From Gamarada debralockiae (lineage: Eukaryota; Ascomycota; Leotiomycetes; Helotiales; Hyphodiscaceae): a stretch of 64,000 bases of DNA. This document shows positions 45,602-60,800 of this stretch, piece after piece. The stretch spans positions 1 through 64,000 of the forward strand of contig NXFV01001366.1 of assembly GCA_002803225.1 (NCBI GenBank), read 5' to 3'. Both the position numbers and the translations under genes were made by a program. The stretch's first letter is position 1. Each line of letters opens with the position of its first letter. The notes beneath the pieces are model-generated. The model did no database searches, had not been told where the DNA came from, and was given only the letters and a program-made list of their open reading frames with translations.

Positions 45602-46291
45602 AGTTGATGTGGGCTGAACGGCTCCTCCACAATATGTCCAAAATCGTAAGGAAAGTCGAGGACTTAAGGTGCGGAGTGGTCTCTGACGGACCCGCACTGG
45701 GCTTGTTGCGTCAGTTTCTCGATGTGACGACCGACTGAGGAAACAACGATTGCCAAAAGAACGAAAATGTGAGGTAGCGGCTTAAACATAAAGATCCGTC
45801 TCGGCAGGCCCCGTGTGATTACTTCGATAAGTCGATAGTCGATAAAAGCGCTGATAATAAATCTTAACAGGGGGCGACGAGTCCCAGACTAGGTAATCAA
45901 AATTCACGATCAAGGGTGTTGAAGAATTGAAACCTCATCTGCAGGGCAGTTATGCTCTATTTTGAGTATCGTGGCGGTACCAGAAGGTACAATGAGACGA
46001 AGGACGAAGATTGCGCCGTTCTGAAGAGATCTTAGCCACGCAAACGGTTGATTGATTGCTCCTGAGATGATGTACTTCGCAAGATTCGTTCGTAATGCGC
46101 GAATCGCTGGTTCGGTGGAAGAATGTATCGAAAATGCCACGCCGCAATGGTGGAGTACAGTAGCGCAAAGACCACCAAAAGATAGAATACGGATGCCAGG
46201 AACCGCGTTCCTACTAGGAAAATGGGAAAGGCCCCTGTAGTCGTAGGCGTAGGGAGTCTTTCAGGCGGACAAAGGATACCAGCACCCCCTC

Positions 46292-46312
46292 GTGCAGTGT
46301 GCAGTGTGCAGT
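46292..46312. repeat. Short tandem repeat, (GTGCAGT)3
   Basis: Three head-to-tail copies of the 7-mer GTGCAGT followed by a degenerate copy. Intergenic. Confidence 0.75.
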
Positions 46313-46610
46313 CTGCAGGACGGGAAGGTGAGGGATTAGGTATGGAAGTTTTGTGTTCAAGCTAATGTCTGACAAGGCCCCACCACCATCTGCCACCCCT
46401 TGTCCTTGGGAGGGATGCTATCTTGCTCCCCTGTCACAGCGAATAATTAAACTACTCCTCTTCTTCCCCTCAGATAGCCCGGATAGGATTGAGCAGTTCA
46501 GGGTTGTGGTTGCGTCGGGAGGGAGCTACCGAATGATCCTGCCCTTATTCACGTGCAAAACCTGTCTCTTCTGCGAAGAAATCGCTCTTTGTTTGTCAAG
46601 ATGCCGAGGA

Positions 46611-46637
46611 GCGAGGGAGGCGAGGGAGGCGAGGGAG
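46611..46637. repeat. Short tandem repeat, (GCGAGGGAG)3
   Basis: Three exact copies of a 9-mer, then GCGG. Intergenic, G-rich on plus. Confidence 0.8.
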
Positions 46638-49538
46638 GCGGTCAAGCGGTGTGGCTCGAGAGAGGGATGCCCCTGGAGTGTACAAAGTTCAATATTCCAG
46701 GGCGAAGGATACCGCAAAGTCATGAGGGTGTGGCGTTTTCGTATGCCGAAAGATTCACGTTATGCAACTTGGCGGATGCTTGTGTTTCAAGAGACGGTTG
46801 TTTGAATATATGCTCGAGTGATCTGTTGATGTTATTTCGGACGGCGGTCATATCATCAGCCCCGGAAAAATCTACTCCTGCTTGAAGACTCCGGATGACG
46901 TTTCTATAATTGTAGCCATCAACGAAGAGGCTGAAACACGACAGGAGGCCAGTAGGGGAGGAGTCTTAGATGAGATGCATTTTCTCGGGATGGAATAACA
47001 CTCAGCCTTCCGCGCAAGACTCGCAATCAGGCAAAGCAAATTAGTTTTTAAGTTCACTGACGAAGCCCAACTAAGGCATAATCGTAGTTTATTTTCAAGT
47101 AGCTCGATACTGTACCATCTCCTAGCAGGGAAGTTAAGGAGCCAGGAGGGGCAAACAAGTGACCCCAAAACGATGGTCTCCCAGGAGCCTCGGTCGAACA
47201 AATCAGATCAGCCTTCTACTGCATCACCGTTCTTTGCCCACCACAAACCCAACCATCTCTTTAGATTATTTCGTGCATGGCGATAAGGCAAATACTAAGG
47301 CCGCCCTGCGAACTTCTTTACCGGATGAGAGAAAAAAAATCCGATCAAGTAACACAGCACGGCACCAATGCAACAGCAAAAGATCGCCGTTGGACGTGCG
47401 GGTCCCGTTGATTGCTAATTGTTGTCTCATCTTCCCGCTCTGTTGAACAGTAAGCCCTTGACATCATAATACTGCAGACCGTATGAAGTGAACAATAGGT
47501 ACTTTATCCAAGTCAGAGCCCAATTACAACGTAGTGGATCGTTCTGCACACCGATCGTGAGATTTTTGGTATCACAACCAAGCCATGGGCCAATGTGCTT
47601 GCCTAGGCGGCAGGAAGATCTCCATTTGCGGGGCTGAACATTATTGAACGAGCGAAAAGATCAGATTTTCGGCATTTTAATCCGTTTCCTCCTTTGCAAG
47701 CATCATTTGTGGTTAGCTTACTCGATCAAAGCACCCCCATAATCAAAATTCTGAGGTAGTTATCGAAAAAGTAAAAATCCTGGAAATCGATTCGTGGCTA
47801 TGGCAAGAACATGGTCTGCTCAATTGATTGATATTAGATCATCCAGCCTATTCGGGTTGCAATTAGACTTTACCGATATTCCTGACGAATGTTCCATGAA
47901 GAGGCTCCACCGAACTGGGATTCTCTCAGCGGGAGAATACCTTCAATTGTTCTATGCATGAATCTGGAAGCGAACACGGCTCCCTGCTCTGGTGTATTCG
48001 TCATGGTTGGATTAATCTCCTTTACACGGCAGAACCGATACATTTTGGCGGTATCGATCCCGTCAGGCAATCTTAGGGGCTGTCTCCGTAAGGCAGGTGG
48101 TCAAAACTTGGGGTGGAAGCCTTGCGTATCGGTACAGCCGGTGGCTTTCTGCTAGCCGCACCACGCGTGATAATCCGATACACTGGAATATTCTAGCTCG
48201 ATATGTAACAATCTCCGTTGACGATCCCAACCCGTCATCTTCAGGGCAAAGGTTTTTCTTTTTCTACCTAGACAAGGCTTGTAGAGTTTAGAGCTGGAAC
48301 ACTGGAGATATTCATTCTAGTTTGCTGATCTGATCTCGGGAGGAATGATCTGAAGGAAGTTAGGAAGATGCCGGCTTGGCTTGCATCTGCTGGGCGTCTG
48401 TCCCGCAACTTTGTGCTCTTCAAGCGATTGTTTGACAATTGTGAAACTACTGCTGTGCAGTAGCAGCCGTCTGTAGTGGTCTTATCCGTCCACACCGCTT
48501 AGTGAGTTCGGACTTCCATTTGAGGGATTAGAGTGGTAGTCCTGCGCCTTGACGTGAGCATCTCTTGGGTTGAGACTGTCTGTTTCCTTAGTTCTTGGCC
48601 TCTCTTTCAACGACTTCTTAATCAGAAATGCTTGAGAATACGACGATGCGAGAATACGAGACGTCAAATGAGATTCGACACTGAAATTATGTATTGTAGT
48701 TTGAACAATGTGGACTGATTATCACAAGTTGTATCTCACGAAGGCCTGATGCCCAGGTCGGACAGTTCGGGGGAACGAGTCAGGGAAGCTGGGATTTTAC
48801 TGCTAGAAGTCTTCGAAGATACCCAGAAGAATAACATCTCAATAGAAGAAGCTTTTTAACAGACACGGAGACGCCGTCTCGGAATGAAACAAAGCCGCAT
48901 TCGAAGTCGCCACCCTCTGCTGTACACATATGGAGCTCGAACGATTCAAGGAACATGTACCTTCCTTGCTGAGGCCACTAGAGCTTCATCTTCGTAGCTG
49001 CAGTTGTGAGGACAGGAGTACCCTGAATCTTCAGAATGAACAAAATCAAAAGATGAAAGTTTTGGGAAATTTTCGATCCCTAACCACTACTTGGTGATGC
49101 TCTGAGAGTACCAATGCAGCCGGAGGTTGAAAAGCGGATGAATGATTGACAAAAGGGAGCTACTGAGTTCCCTTAAAATAAGATATATTGAATACCTCTT
49201 CCTAACAAGATTTGAATGGAACTTCGACTACTTTAAAGATTGTTGATGTTGGAGAACGTCGTCGGAGGAATGTCCAATTTCATATTTGATTCCTGATTCG
49301 CAAGGCGAAAGTCAACAAGCGAAATCGGCAGGCGCGGGGTTGATAGCTGGTACCAAATTTATTTTGACACCTCGACGGCGACACCGACCTTTGAACAACT
49401 TCACGAACCTCAACGAATACAGCTCAACCGAAACGCGTATATTCGATAATTCATTCGACGGCATAGATACATCGGGCGCCTCCCCGAGAGTAAACCTACC
49501 CCTTTTCACCTCCTTTCGCCCCCTCCACCACCTGCGTC

Positions 49539-50415
49539 ATGGGCTCCATACAGCTCGACAATGCGAACCCCACGATCTTGAGCGCATCCGATCTTCCCTC
49601 CCACAGACAAAGAAGAAAGGGCCGAGACGAATCTTCCAAGAAGCATGGCATAAGGGATGTATTGATGGCAAGACCGAGCTACGTGCTGGACCCATTTTAC
49701 CTGTCAGATTTCTCTGACACCGACTCCGACGATTCAACAGTGGAGCCAATTGATGAACAAGAGATTTATGGTGAGATATTCCGATACTGTCTCAATTTCC
49801 TTTTCTGTGTGTAGTTACTCCATCCCATGCAAAAGTCCTGGAAATCATGATTATCCGGAGATAACTCGAGTTCAAACTCTCCATCCACCACCCTCTTTGA
49901 ATATGTTCAGCTATCTTTAGATTTACAGTATCTATTTCTGTCCACTTTTGGTTTCAGCCACCTGTTCCAAACAATGTTCATTTCTGTTTTTAAGCTCCAA
50001 GAAATGTGGGCGTGTTTCCGACTGCTAACGTTTCATAGACCTGATCGCCCCAATATCCGACCCCGAACACCCCCTCTCCCTAGAATCACTGGGGGTAGTC
50101 AAGCTCCAAGACGTCCACCTTATCTCCCCGCCCGACCTCACAAACCCTGCGGCGCTCAGTCGCGTGCTCGTCGAACTCACTCCCACAGTTACACACTGTT
50201 CACTTGCAACCGTTATTGGCCTTGGCGTCCGAGTCCGTTTGGAACAAGCTCTGCCGCCAAGTTATCGGGTCGAAGTTAAAATCAAGAAGGATACACACAG
50301 TCAAGCTGAGGAGGTCAATAAGCAACTAGCGGACAAGGAACGCGTTGCAGCTGCGCTTGAGAACGCGAATCTCATGGGTATTTTGAGAAAGATGATGGAG
50401 CCATGCCTAACATGA
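49539..50415 (+). CDS. CIA2: Cytosolic iron-sulfur assembly factor CIA2 (MIP18/FAM96 family), 202 aa
   Basis: Exons 49539-49770 and 50039-50415 join in frame across a 268-nt intron, long for this window. The join gives DEQEIYDLIAPISDPEHP, the family signature. Further on are VKLQDVHL and THCSLATVIGLGVR, which holds the conserved reactive cysteine near residue 130. The first ~75 residues are polar and acidic. Cia2 with Cia1 and Met18 forms the targeting complex that delivers 4Fe-4S clusters to nuclear and cytosolic apoproteins such as DNA polymerases and helicases. The C-terminus lacks unusual features. It is convergent with SNU114. Confidence 0.93.
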
Positions 50416-52159
50416 GTTGTCGCTATTACGCACGGTTCTCTATTGTACATAGCTTGCTTGCGTCGACAGCATAAGCGCGCGTATGCTACCCCACATCCTC
50501 AGCCCCCTTGACTTGCGTCTGCGATGTCTGTTCTTTTCTTAACAGCCATATCACGTGCTACCCCTGGAGCAAGCCCCTGTTCCAAAGCATGGGCAGTGCC
50601 GGCAAAAGCACTTGCCCGTCCTGGCGAGTCGCCACCTGCACTCTGCACCGACAAAAGCCATGTGCTATCAACCCTGTTTTCTGCGCATAATGCATGCATT
50701 ATTAAATCACAGACTTGGGGGTTCCTTGGCAGCGACTTCACACTGATCGCCACAACCGCAATGCCACCCCTGAGCTCTGTTCTCCAACCAGCAACAATAA
50801 ACGAAGTCATCCATGTCAGAATTTCGCTTTCGTCAGAACCAATAATCCAACCATGTCAACCAAGATTATCCCCTGCAATGCTACTTCCACCGATTCCCAA
50901 TTCTCCAAGTCGGCCCCACCACTTCGTTCCAAAGCTTTTTGCGCTGTTCCCAAGAATCTGAAGTTCTGAACCCTGCCCGCTTAACGGTATCCGCCCCCCC
51001 TAGCAGCCCATCTAACGACATTAAGTTTTCAATGCTTGGAGGAAAATTACGCCCCTCTTTCCACGTGTATTCCCAGTAACTGTGGCTCAAAACCACCTCG
51101 GTGATTAAGCTCTCATTATCTGTTACGTATATCCTAGCCTCACCTCTCCCAATAAACCGAGATTTGCAGCAAATAAATACCTGAATAGGTCCGCCGACAC
51201 TATAAGACAAAACATATAGGGATCCAGCCTCCAGGATACTGTCACAAGGATACGACATACGAACACGGCGAGTCCAAAACCGCGGAAGTAAATCTTAACG
51301 CGAGAAGCGAAAGCACAGGTAAGATAAGCATAAAGTTGACACGAACGAATTAAGCTATCGCCATCGCAAATCGAGATTCTATCATTTTGCGTCCCACGTG
51401 TACGGGATATAGACCGGCTCCCTCGGGCTTCTAGAAGATTAGTAGAAGATGGGTAATAAGTATTACGTAGCTTAGCCAATACGCGCTCGAATCTCAACAT
51501 CGAGGGAATATTGATATGTGATTAGAGTTTTATGGATGTATATAGTGAGCAGGTGCTTGAGATGGAGATGAGATGAGATGAGGGGAAGGAATATGCCGCC
51601 TTGGCTTGACTGGGAGCGGCCGACGGGACGTTGTGACACGCATGGGACCTTGTGAGGGGGGGCCTCATCGAAACCCGTTTCTTTTGGGACAGATTCTGAG
51701 GGGTTGGTCGGCAGTGCTTCTTAGCTGCAATTGGTCTCCATTTTCTGTCACTAGTGGAGTACTTCGTATGTACCTCATACATAAAGGTAAATCATCTTCG
51801 GCCTCTCCGGAATACTAATGTATAGGTTCAGTGATCTGTGTGATCTGTATCAGTTCGTGCTTCATGTCCAGTCTTGACTCGCTGATCGCTTGCAACGTTG
51901 TTCAGCATGCAAGAGATCGAAGTACCGGACAGAAGGAGATTTCGTGGAAGGAGGGTTCCTACGCGAGGTCGTGGATCAATTGCTTGTGTGAACTAAACGA
52001 TTCATTTCACCGGCATTTTGCTTGCAGAATCTGGGAATGCTATGCGTACGGAGCCCTCAAACTCTGGCTATCATACAAGGCATGGCCTCAAAACGCCGTT
52101 AGATGTCGAATAACGAGACAATGCCTTCCTAACTCCAGCAGACATTTATGAACTTTTGT
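50416..52159. other. Gene-free convergent region, 1.7 kb
   Basis: This lies between the stops of CIA2 and SNU114 and is unusually long for a convergent gap. The open frames here (for example 50524-50961 plus and 51123-51500 minus) show no domain or splice support. A GATGA microsatellite-like run occurs near 51560-51580. A decayed gene or non-coding RNA is possible. Confidence 0.45.
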
Positions 52160-55100
52160 TTATCCCTCTAAGAGCCCTGACTCTTTCAGGCTGGAGAACA
52201 ACTCTGGCTCAAGGAACTTCGCAACACTGACATCCTCGCTCAACCCCTTTCGTCTTCTCGTCTTCAGCACGAAGTCCCTCGCTGTAGCCTGAGCACTTGC
52301 TGGCTCCAGCGGTCTCAACATAACATCCTTATCAAGTGGATCTCCAGGCACAATATTCCAGCGATCGAAGACCAGACTGACAGTAGCCTGACCCTGCGTG
52401 TGAATGCGAAGATCTGTCTCAAAGCCAAAGGAATCGATAACGGGAATTAGACCAATAACGCGGTAAAGAGGGGTTCCTGCAATGGGTCCATCCGATAGTA
52501 CATGGCCTCGTCGACGAGCCAGTACTGTGTACAGCGAAGTGACTGAGTCTGCCGGTCCAGTCATGGAGCATGAGTAGACTGGCTCCATAAGTCGCGGGGA
52601 AGCCATCAAGAAGGATGAGTAGCAGGCTCGTCGGGAAGTGGGGATGATCTGGCCCCCCCCCCGGAAGATCGCTTCGGGAGCCAATGTGACGTCCATAATC
52701 TTGAACTTTGTGTTCCGGATTGCTGCAAGGATGTTAGAAAACATTCGGCCCGGGCATTAGCGACCAATGAAAATGACCGAAAACAAGTTCACCGCTCTTC
52801 GAATTCATCAAGGAAAACTCAAATTTGGGGAAAAGAAGGCTGGGAGGTGGAGGTTGGGGGCGACTCACGTTCTTCACACAACGGCCCTTCTCGCGTGGCC
52901 CAACTGAAACCCTGACGAATTGTGTCTCTGACACTATTCAGTAGTTTTTTATCCACCTATCGATAAGTCAGCATAAAAGGACCGATTAACCGTTTTGTGA
53001 ATCCAGGGGTTCAGGCTAAAGGAAAGTTGTTAACTCACTTCAGAAGGTAACGTGTCGTCTTGCAGGATATTTGGTCCCAAATCGTCGGGTCCAAAGGCCC
53101 AAATGCTTCTAGAAGCAAGTAGATCCCATCCATAGTTCTCTTCGAAGAACTTGCCAATGACACGTGTGGGACTTTTGATACTAACTTTCCCGCTCTCGAT
53201 ATCTTCCGCAATACCCTGGTCCAGAGGTTCTGCAACCATGGTGATCTTGTTTTTCTTATTCGGGGTTTGGGCGTAACATTTGATGGCGGATGTCTCAACC
53301 ACCGTCTCACAGAAACGTGTGACTGGATCGGAAACTTTGATCTCCATCTCAGCATATAACCGGCGCAGGTCGTGCAGAACACAATCCATGTACAACTCTC
53401 CCGTGCCGAGAATGACATGTTCCCCTGATTCCTCGACCTTGGTGGTTATCAACGGATAACTCTTGTTAATCTTTCTGAGACCATCCAACATCTTCGGCAG
53501 CTCCGATGGGTTGATGGGCTCGACAGCGACTTTGAAGACAGACTCGGTAAAATGTGTAATGGGTTTGAAGATGTAAGCTTCTTCCTGGTCAGGCAAGACA
53601 GGGGGGACCAACGTCGCTGACTTGACGATGGAGTTGTCCACGCCACCAAGTAAGACCCAGTTGCCTGCAGGAACACCATCGGTGGGGATGTTGTAACGGG
53701 TTTCTGCGATCCACACGTCTGATATTGTTGCAAAACTCATGTCCTCCTCATCATCTATCGAATACCCTTCACCAAGTACCCTTACTTGGGTACCAGGTCG
53801 CGCAGTACCACTCATGACCCGTCCAAATGAATGAAACCCTGTAGCATCACTCGTGTTGAAGAGTTTTGAGATTTGGATAACCAATGGGCCATCTTGATTG
53901 CACTCCTGCATCGCTCTACCAACACTTGTATCCAGAGGCCCCGTGTAATACCGTTGGAGTTTCAGTTCGGCTGCTTCAACCGGCGAAGGGGTGTGTTCCA
54001 CAACCATATCCACGAAACCATTGGATGGTCCAAAAAACTTCTCACAGACAAGCTTCAGGAGGACCTTGGCGTCTGTCTTATATTGAGAAGGTTTGAGAAC
54101 TATCCCAAGTTTGGCGAGGGTATCTTTCAGGTCTTCTGGACTCTCACTGATCGTATGCGAGTACAGCTTGTATATCGGTTCGAGGACAAAGTTCACGAAT
54201 GAACGTTTGGCCTGTTCCTCCACAGGTTTGCGAGTGAATGATCGTTTTCTTGGGTTGTAAAATATATCACCCCATAATCGTCGAGCCAATTCTTGCGAGT
54301 CGATCCCTTTGTTCCCCTTGCTTCCAGGATAGCTATCGGAATACATTTTGGCGAATGATTGCAAAGTGAAGCACCATCCCATACTGCTACAAGCGAAAAG
54401 TACATTGCCCTTCTCAGGGCTCAGTCTTCTCTTTTCGCCTTGACCAGGGAGGGTGGCCTCAATGACGGTATTGACTTCCTCAATAACGTGTTTGAGTTTG
54501 AAATATGCGTCGGTAGGGGGGAGCTTCAACTCTAGAATTAATCGATCCATCTTGTTGACCACGAGCGTCAGGGGAAGACCTTCCAGAACCGCGTGCTTAA
54601 TGATCTGTTCCGTATTCACCTGGACGCCCTCCACAACATCCACAACTAGAACCACACCATCGACTAGGCGGAGGGACGACGCAACTTCATCTACGAAGTT
54701 CACGTGGCCTGGTGTATCTAGAATGTTGAGGAGATGTGATTTTCCCCGTGTGTTCTGGAGTACCAAGCTCATTGGTGCCGACTTTATCGACAAGCCTCGT
54801 TCTCGCTCCAGCACGTGTACGTCCGTATATCGCAATTGCTCGTCACGCTTTTTGCCAACCTTCTTCTCTAACCGGTCCGTGATGTCGTGAGTCTCGAGAA
54901 CCAGCATATCCATAAGCGCAGTCTTTCCATGATGTAAATGTCCCGCAAAGGCAATGTTTCGGATTTGCTCTGGAAAATTCATGAGGTCCGTCATGAAGCT
55001 TCGATCGAAAAATACAGGCGGGAGATCTGCTTCTTGGATCGTAAACTTCTTCTGCTCGACAGGCGCTATGATAGGTTGAGTGAGAGGTTGCGCATCCTCC

Positions 55101-55465
55101 TCCTGCACCATAGTTTCGACATCCTCTCCGTATACTTGTTGCGCCGTGGGGTAGTATTGCTTGTCCTCGTGTAGGATCACAGCATTTGAAGGTCCTTCGT
55201 CTAAACCAAAAAGTCAGCCCTGTCCACAATGATAACTTCATTGGAAACCTACCATCGATCTCCATCAACTCCTGTCCCGTGACCTCTGGCGCCTCCTCTG
55301 GGTAGTCATCATAGACGTATGCGCCCGCATCGATGCCATGCTGGCTGTCGTCCTCCGATTCTTCTACCTCTTCACCAATGAAATTACCAAATCTGGAGAT
55401 ACGTTAGCTTCAAATGCAGAACGTCAAGTTTGGGAAGGGTCTTACTCATCATAGAGGTCATCCAT
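52160..55465 (-). CDS. SNU114: U5 snRNP GTPase SNU114 (EFTUD2), 990 aa
   Basis: Five exons join in frame: 55465-55446 (20 nt), 55392-55253, 55200-53039, 52956-52869 and 52722-52160. The EF-2-like order is clear: an acidic N-terminal ~90 residues specific to Snu114, G1 GHLHHGKT (near 140), G3 DTPGH (near 215), G4 NKMD (near 268), then domains II-V with the late [12 protein letters not shown] segment. That segment is encoded across a run of ten G. In the spliceosome, Snu114 with Prp8 controls Brr2 during activation and disassembly. The length matches human EFTUD2 (972 aa). It is divergent from ERG10 with 536 bases between starts. Confidence 0.96.
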
Positions 55466-56001
55466 AGCGGGCAGAGAAGCTGGGAGTAGGTTGTCGAGTT
55501 TGCAGAGACACTGCGACTGTCCTCGAATTCAGTCAACTTTTCTCGCGACGTGAAGCTCAGAAAAGTTCCCGCCTCATGGTTTTAGGCGCTAACCGTTTTC
55601 AAGTCAAACGTCACGTGGTCACAGCCTTGCATGCCGGCTCGCCATCAAATGCCCCCCTAGCTTCTTTGTTCTACACAAGGCCCCTGGGTTGGATTTTGAC
55701 CTTCGTGAACGTTCGATTGTCTTGAGCGATTATTCATCAGGCAGACCAATATTAATTGAGAAGAAGACTCAACTTTTGTGATATCTTGGGATCCCCACGA
55801 GGTTCACCGAATCCCGGTACCTGAAATTACCCTCTTTAGTGCAGAATTTGAGGCGGTGTAGAGTGTTGAGATTCCCGCACGCGCACATACAAAAAACAAA
55901 TTGTTCGTCTGAGTTGTTGATTACTGAACTCTCCACCTCTTCTCCTTTTTAAATCGTTTATCTGGAGCTCTAGATTCATCACGATTCCATTGTCAGTCAA
56001 G
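55466..56001. promoter_or_regulatory. Shared divergent upstream region, SNU114 / ERG10
   Basis: 536 bases between two divergent start codons. A pyrimidine-rich stretch (about 55930-55960) precedes ERG10, as is common in fungal 5' regions. No specific factor site is claimed. Confidence 0.45.
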
Positions 56002-57364
<1,363 letters not shown>

Positions 57365-57833
57365 CTCTTGGGAACTTTGCATCAAAAGGTTGCTTTAATT
57401 AGTAAAAGTACAGCATTAATGAGAATATAAGACGTCAATCTTTGTTTTGAAGATTTGGCGAGGTCAGGACTGTTAAGTCGCTCTCTCTAATACAGCGATT
57501 AGCATCGTGACATTCATTTGCCTGTGGAGAGGAACACATGGGTGGACATAGAACGTTTTTATTTTACAAAAGGACTCGAATCTACAATGTTTCTCAACGG
57601 ACACGGTCCAAAAGCCATCTGAAGAGCAAGGCTGAGCATAGATCGAGCTAGCCAATGCTCTCATATCTCAGCCTTGCGGGGAACTTCCCGCTAAACTCCT
57701 CTCATATTAGCGCGACAGCCTGACTGAAAAAAAGTTCAATCGACCACCGCCAAACCCCAAGTCAACTACACTTAATCCAAACAGTCAAATGCATGTCGCC
57801 TTCGAGAGGATTCTGAATTGAGGTTGGGAGAAG
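57365..57833. other. Intergenic region
   Basis: 469 bases: ERG10 3' flank and KRE33 promoter. No gene supported. Confidence 0.4.
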
Positions 57834-60800
57834 ATGGCTACCAAGGCCTTGTATGTTCTACATGGGAAGTTATTATGGTTTTGCGAATGCTAACGAGGAT
57901 GCAGAGATTCGCGCATTCAAGCGCTCCTCCGAAATGGGGTCCAAGAGAAGAAACGAAGCTTCATTGTGGTTGTTGGGGATCGGCCGAAGGATGTTATTGT
58001 GCATCTGCATTATATTATGTCGAGCATGGATATAAAAAATCAGAATCGATCGGTTTTGTGGGCGTATAAGAACAAGTTGCTTGGGTTTACTAGGTACGGC
58101 CATCAACCAGTCATTCCTATAGCTAGCTCTAGCTAACTCTATATCTGCAGTCACCGGAAAAAACGCGAAAGTAAAATCAAGAAGGAGATCAAGCGAGGCA
58201 TAAGAGAGGCAAATACGGAGGACCCGTTCGAGCTATTCGTTTCCCTAAACAACATTCGTTATGTCTACTACAAAGAGACCGACAAGATTCTTGGAAACAC
58301 ATACGGCATGTGCATATTACAGGACTTCGAAGCTATCACACCCAATCTGCTGGCAAGAACAATCGAGACTGTTGAGGGTGGTGGCCTTGTGGTGTTACTT
58401 TTGAAGGGAATGACCAGCTTGAAGCAGCTGTACACTTTGTCAATGGATGTCCACTCCCGATATCGAACAGAGGCCCACGACGACGTCACTGCGAGATTCA
58501 ACGAGCGATTTATTCTGTCACTTGGGAAGTGTGAATCTTGCCTGGTTATCGATGATGAAATGAATGTGCTACCCATTTCTGGCGGCAAGAACGTAAGAGC
58601 GTTACCACCGCCGGATCTTGACGAGCCAAAATCAGAGTCGCAAAGAGAATTGGACAGCATGAAAGAGGCTTTAGAAGATACCCAGCCAGTCGGGTCACTC
58701 GTGACCCTAGCGAAAACTGTGGATCAAGCAAAGGCCCTCTTGACTTTCGTTGATGCCATTGCGGAGAAGACATTAAGGAGCACTGTCACTTTAACAGCAG
58801 CGAGAGGACGAGGGAAATCAGCTGCTTTGGGTGTTGCTGTGGCCGCAGCCGTGGCACACGGATACAGCAACATTTTCATCACATCGCCAAGTCCCGAGAA
58901 CTTGAAGACTCTCTTTGAATTCATTTTCAAGGGGTTTGATACCTTAAAATATATGGACCACGTTGATTACTCGATTATTCAATCCACGAATCCTGACTTC
59001 AACAAAGCGATTGTACGTGTAAACATTCATCGCCAACATCGCCAAACGATCCAGTACATCAGACCGCAAGATGCACACGTTCTTGGACAAGCTGAGTTAC
59101 TAGTCATCGATGAAGCAGCTGCGATTCCATTACCCCTTGTCCGAAAGCTCATGGGACCTTACCTGGTATTCATGGCCTCGACGATCAACGGATACGAGGG
59201 AACTGGCAGATCTTTGTCACTGAAGCTGATTAAACAGCTCAGAGAGCAATCAAGGGGAAATGCTAAGGTCAATGGAACTGAGGGTGTAGAAGAAGCGGAC
59301 CGCTCAACTGGAAAAGCGTCCAAAATCTCAGGCAGTAGCTTCTCGGGGGGTCGCTCACTACGAGAAATCACCCTTTCGGAACCAATTCGATATGCAAAGG
59401 GAGATGCCGTGGAAAAATGGCTCAACACAGTGCTTTGCCTAGATGCGACATTGCCTCGGTCGAGGTTGAACACCACCCAAGGATGTCCAGACCCATCGCA
59501 GTGTCAGCTACTGAAAGTCAACCGTGATACGCTGTTCTCTTTCCACGACGTTTCGGAAAAGTTCCTGCAGCAAATGATTGCGCTCTATGTGGCTAGTCAT
59601 TACAAGAACTCGCCAGACGACCTTCAACTAATGAGTGATGCTCCGGCACATCAACTTTTCGTGCTCGTGCCACCCGTTGAAGACAATATGAATCGCCTGC
59701 CCGAACCTCTGTGCGTCATACAAGTGGCTCTGGAAGGAAGAATCAGCAAGGCAAGTGTGCAGAATAGTTTGAGTAGAGGGAAGAGAGCGACCGGTGATCT
59801 CATTCCTTGGCTTGTAAGCCAGCAATTCCAAGATAACGAATTTGCTGGGCTGTCAGGGGCTCGTATCGTGCGGATAGCAACGAATCCTGATTATATCCAA
59901 ATGGGATATGGAAGTAAAGCACTCGAGCTCCTCAACGATTTCTACGAAGGCAAATTTGCCAACCTTTCTGAAGATGCGAATACATTCGCTGACGACACCA
60001 TGATCCGAGTCACTGATGCGGAGCTGGCAAAATCTTCATTATTGGACGACGATATCAAAGTCAGAGATATCCGGAAGATGCCTCCTCTGTTTTCAAAACT
60101 TTCCGAAAGACGGCCTGACGCTCTCGATTACGTTGGCGTGAGTTATGGCCTGACGCAGCCTCTTCACAGATTCTGGAAGCGCTCAGGATTTGCCCCAGTA
60201 TATCTGCGACAAACACCAAATGAGCTGACTGGGGAGCATACCTGCGTGATGATTCGGCCTCTGGAGAAGAGTGGTGATAAATCATGGTTGGGTGCCTTCA
60301 CTCGTGATTTCCATCAACGATTCCTAGAGCTCCTTTCGTACCAGTTCAGAGAATTTCCCTCTGTCATGGCACTGAGTATTGATGAGTCTGCGAATATGGG
60401 TTCGAAGCTGGATACCTCCTATCAACCAAAATCTCTGTCAAGAAATGAGCTGGATGGTCTTTTCTCTCCTTTCGACCTAAAGCGATTGGAGTCATACGCG
60501 AACAACATGCTGGACTATCATGTTATACTGGACCTCGTCCCAAGACTCGCAATGCTCTACTTCACAGGTCGTCTAAAGTCTGACATCAAACTCACTGGCA
60601 TCCAATCCTCGATTCTCCTCGCCGTTGGTCTGCAACGAAAGGACTTAACAGCAATCGAGCAAGAGCTGTCGCTCCCCTCGTCTCAATTACTGGCGATGTT
60701 CATCAAGATTATGCGTAAGCTCAGCGCACACTTCAGCGCTTTAGTATCTAGCGCAATAGAAGCGGAGATGCCCAAGAGAGACACAATTGGTGTTAGTCGA

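Larger units (their letters stand above)
45602..49538. other. 3.9-kb gene-poor region upstream of the Zn2Cys6 regulator
   Basis: This is the longest stretch without a supported gene. It holds two short tandem repeats (46292-46312 and 46611-46637). Open frames at 46353-46805, 47159-47446, 47889-48155 and 49286-49717 show no domains and no splice-supported extension. It should include the regulator's promoter and the CIA2 promoter. A non-coding RNA or a decayed element is possible but not visible. Confidence 0.45.

Noticed and set aside
46353..46805. 150-aa plus frame in the 3.9-kb gap
   Set aside because: No domain, crosses a tandem repeat, no supporting splice sites.
49286..49717. 143-aa plus frame upstream of and overlapping CIA2
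   Set aside because: Overlaps the CIA2 first exon in another frame; likely 5' UTR sequence.
50524..50961. 145-aa plus frame downstream of CIA2
   Set aside because: Low complexity, no domain, no signal peptide with clear cleavage.
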